From the NCBI GenBank assembly GCA_900766895.1, contig CAAFXF010000113.1:1-23744 (forward strand): a DNA stretch of 23,744 nucleotides. The letters run 5' to 3'. The notes below the pieces were generated by a model. It was not told the origin of the DNA. It ran no database searches and was given only the letters and a program-made list of their open reading frames with translations. Shown here piece by piece: positions 22,771 to 23,744 of this stretch. Position numbers and translations under genes: made by a program. Position 1 is the stretch's first letter. Every line of letters starts with the position of its first letter. This DNA is from Clostridia bacterium (GTDB lineage: Bacteria > Bacillota > Clostridia > Oscillospirales > Acutalibacteraceae).

Positions 22771-23744
22771 ATGAAAATTGTTATAGATAAAAATACTCCT
22801 GTAAAAGAATTTAACCATCATTGGAAATTTTGTGTAGGCTCTGCCCACGCAAGCTATGCGCTCAGGCACGATTATACTAATCAGCTAAAGCAAATTCACG
22901 AGGACTTGGGAATTAAGCGAGTACGCTTTCACGGAATTTTTGATGATTGTATGCACACAATCACAAGGGCAACGGATATTATGCCATTTCCTTTTTCTAA
23001 TTCTTATAGGGAGCAAAGCTTTCGGCAATGTGCCGTTGCATACGACAACATCATAAGCGCAGGTATGAAGCCCTTTGTTGAGCTTAGCTTTATGCCGAAG
23101 CATCTTGCAAAATTCAAGTTTGCAAAGGGCTCGTTTTTTTACAAGCCTATTGTTTGTATGCCAAAGGTACTTGAAAAATGGCAAAGCTATATTAAGGATT
23201 TTATCAAATTCTTAATCAACCGCTATGGCATTGATGAGATAAGAACATGGTATTTTGAGGTTTGGAACGAGCCTGATTTACCGGTAGTGTTTTTCGACGG
23301 CAGTCAAAAGGATTATTTTAGGCTTTATACTGCAACTGTAAACGCAATTAAATCAGTTGATAAAGAAATTAAAGTCGGCGGTCCCGCAACCTCCGGCAGT
23401 AAATGGATAAAGGAATTTCTTGCCTACTGCAAAAATACAAATACTCCTGTTGATTTTGTATCAACCCATCAGTACGCAGGCGACCCCATCGGCGGAATAG
23501 AAAACACCGAAAAGGGTATTAGCCTTAATACAGATATTTTTGCAGGAATAAAAAAGAAAAATGCATTAAAGCACGATAACATTCTTGATTTCTTCCGTGA
23601 GTTTATGGGAGTTAACGATGCAGCGAAAACCCTTAATAAAAATGCACTTGTTGAAAGCTCAAAAAATGTTAAGTCGCTTGTGGGAGATTTGCCGTTATTC
23701 TATACCGAATGGAATATGTGCGCCTCGTTTTCCGCACCCTGCAA
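22771..23744 (+). CDS. GH39-type glycosidase (beta-xylosidase-like), 3' end beyond window
   Basis: The ATG directly follows the stop of the MFS gene, with GGAG (22758-22761) as ribosome site. The 324 visible residues form a (beta/alpha)8 clan-A glycosidase: VKEFNHHWKFCVGSAHA at the start, RVRFHGIFDD, acid/base WYFEVWNEPDL (Glu167), VDFVSTHQYAGDP, and nucleophile LPLFYTEWN (Glu313). These fit GH39, whose known members are beta-xylosidases and alpha-L-iduronidases. There is no signal peptide, so it acts in the cytoplasm. About 150-180 residues are probably missing. Together with the transporter it would process a xyloside or another plant glycoside. The exact sugar is uncertain. Confidence 0.85.
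   Translation, partial: MKIVIDKNTPVKEFNHHWKFCVGSAHASYALRHDYTNQLKQIHEDLGIKRVRFHGIFDDCMHTITRATDIMPFPFSNSYREQSFRQCAVAYDNIISAGMKPFVELSFMPKHLAKFKFAKGSFFYKPIVCMPKVLEKWQSYIKDFIKFLINRYGIDEIRTWYFEVWNEPDLPVVFFDGSQKDYFRLYTATVNAIKSVDKEIKVGGPATSGSKWIKEFLAYCKNTNTPVDFVSTHQYAGDPIGGIENTEKGISLNTDIFAGIKKKNALKHDNILDFFREFMGVNDAAKTLNKNALVESSKNVKSLVGDLPLFYTEWNMCASFSAPC

Overview
The window looks like an AT-rich member of the Clostridia (Bacillota), probably a gut or other fibre- and glycan-fermenting commensal. Evidence: strong AGGAGG-type ribosome binding sites, occasional GTG and TTG starts, many Rho-independent hairpins, and almost all genes devoted to glycoside breakdown. It is the end of a draft contig, because bases 1-19 are Illumina TruSeq adapter.

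Left block (about 20-9111, all minus strand). A modular secreted enzyme of over 2000 residues joins a GH95 fucosidase-type module to a GH2 beta-galactosidase-type module plus carbohydrate-binding domains. It is followed by an alpha/beta-hydrolase (esterase) and an AraC-family regulator, then a hairpin and a truncated MFS transporter. The natural start and signal peptide of the large enzyme lie one frame away from the rest of the gene. An almost duplicated hairpin/promoter element precedes both the large enzyme and the MFS gene.

Middle (about 9112-11151). This is a gene-poor scar: a decayed small gene, several perfect hairpins, a 19-bp direct repeat matching the 3' end of a tRNA (att-like), a 3' remnant of a larger probably surface or secreted protein, then an intact TetR regulator. 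The TetR gene is divergent from the next operon, with a canonical promoter and an operator-like palindrome between them.

Right block (11152-21216, plus strand). One tightly packed operon encodes a GPH-family sugar symporter, a cytoplasmic GH78 alpha-L-rhamnosidase, two unusual NAD(P)-binding SDR proteins (one with a C-terminal zinc-ribbon-like motif), and the complete L-rhamnose pathway in the order rhaB, rhaA, rhaD, ending at a terminator. The logic is import of an intact rhamnoside, cleavage inside the cell, and conversion of rhamnose to dihydroxyacetone phosphate and lactaldehyde. The two SDRs and the TetR regulator are not part of standard rhamnose catabolism. They suggest that the aglycone or an oxidised sugar is also handled, which is the most interesting candidate system here.

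A new transcription unit begins near 21300 with an MFS transporter and a GH39 glycosidase that runs off the window end. No CRISPR array, rRNA, intact tRNA, transposase or phage structural gene was seen.
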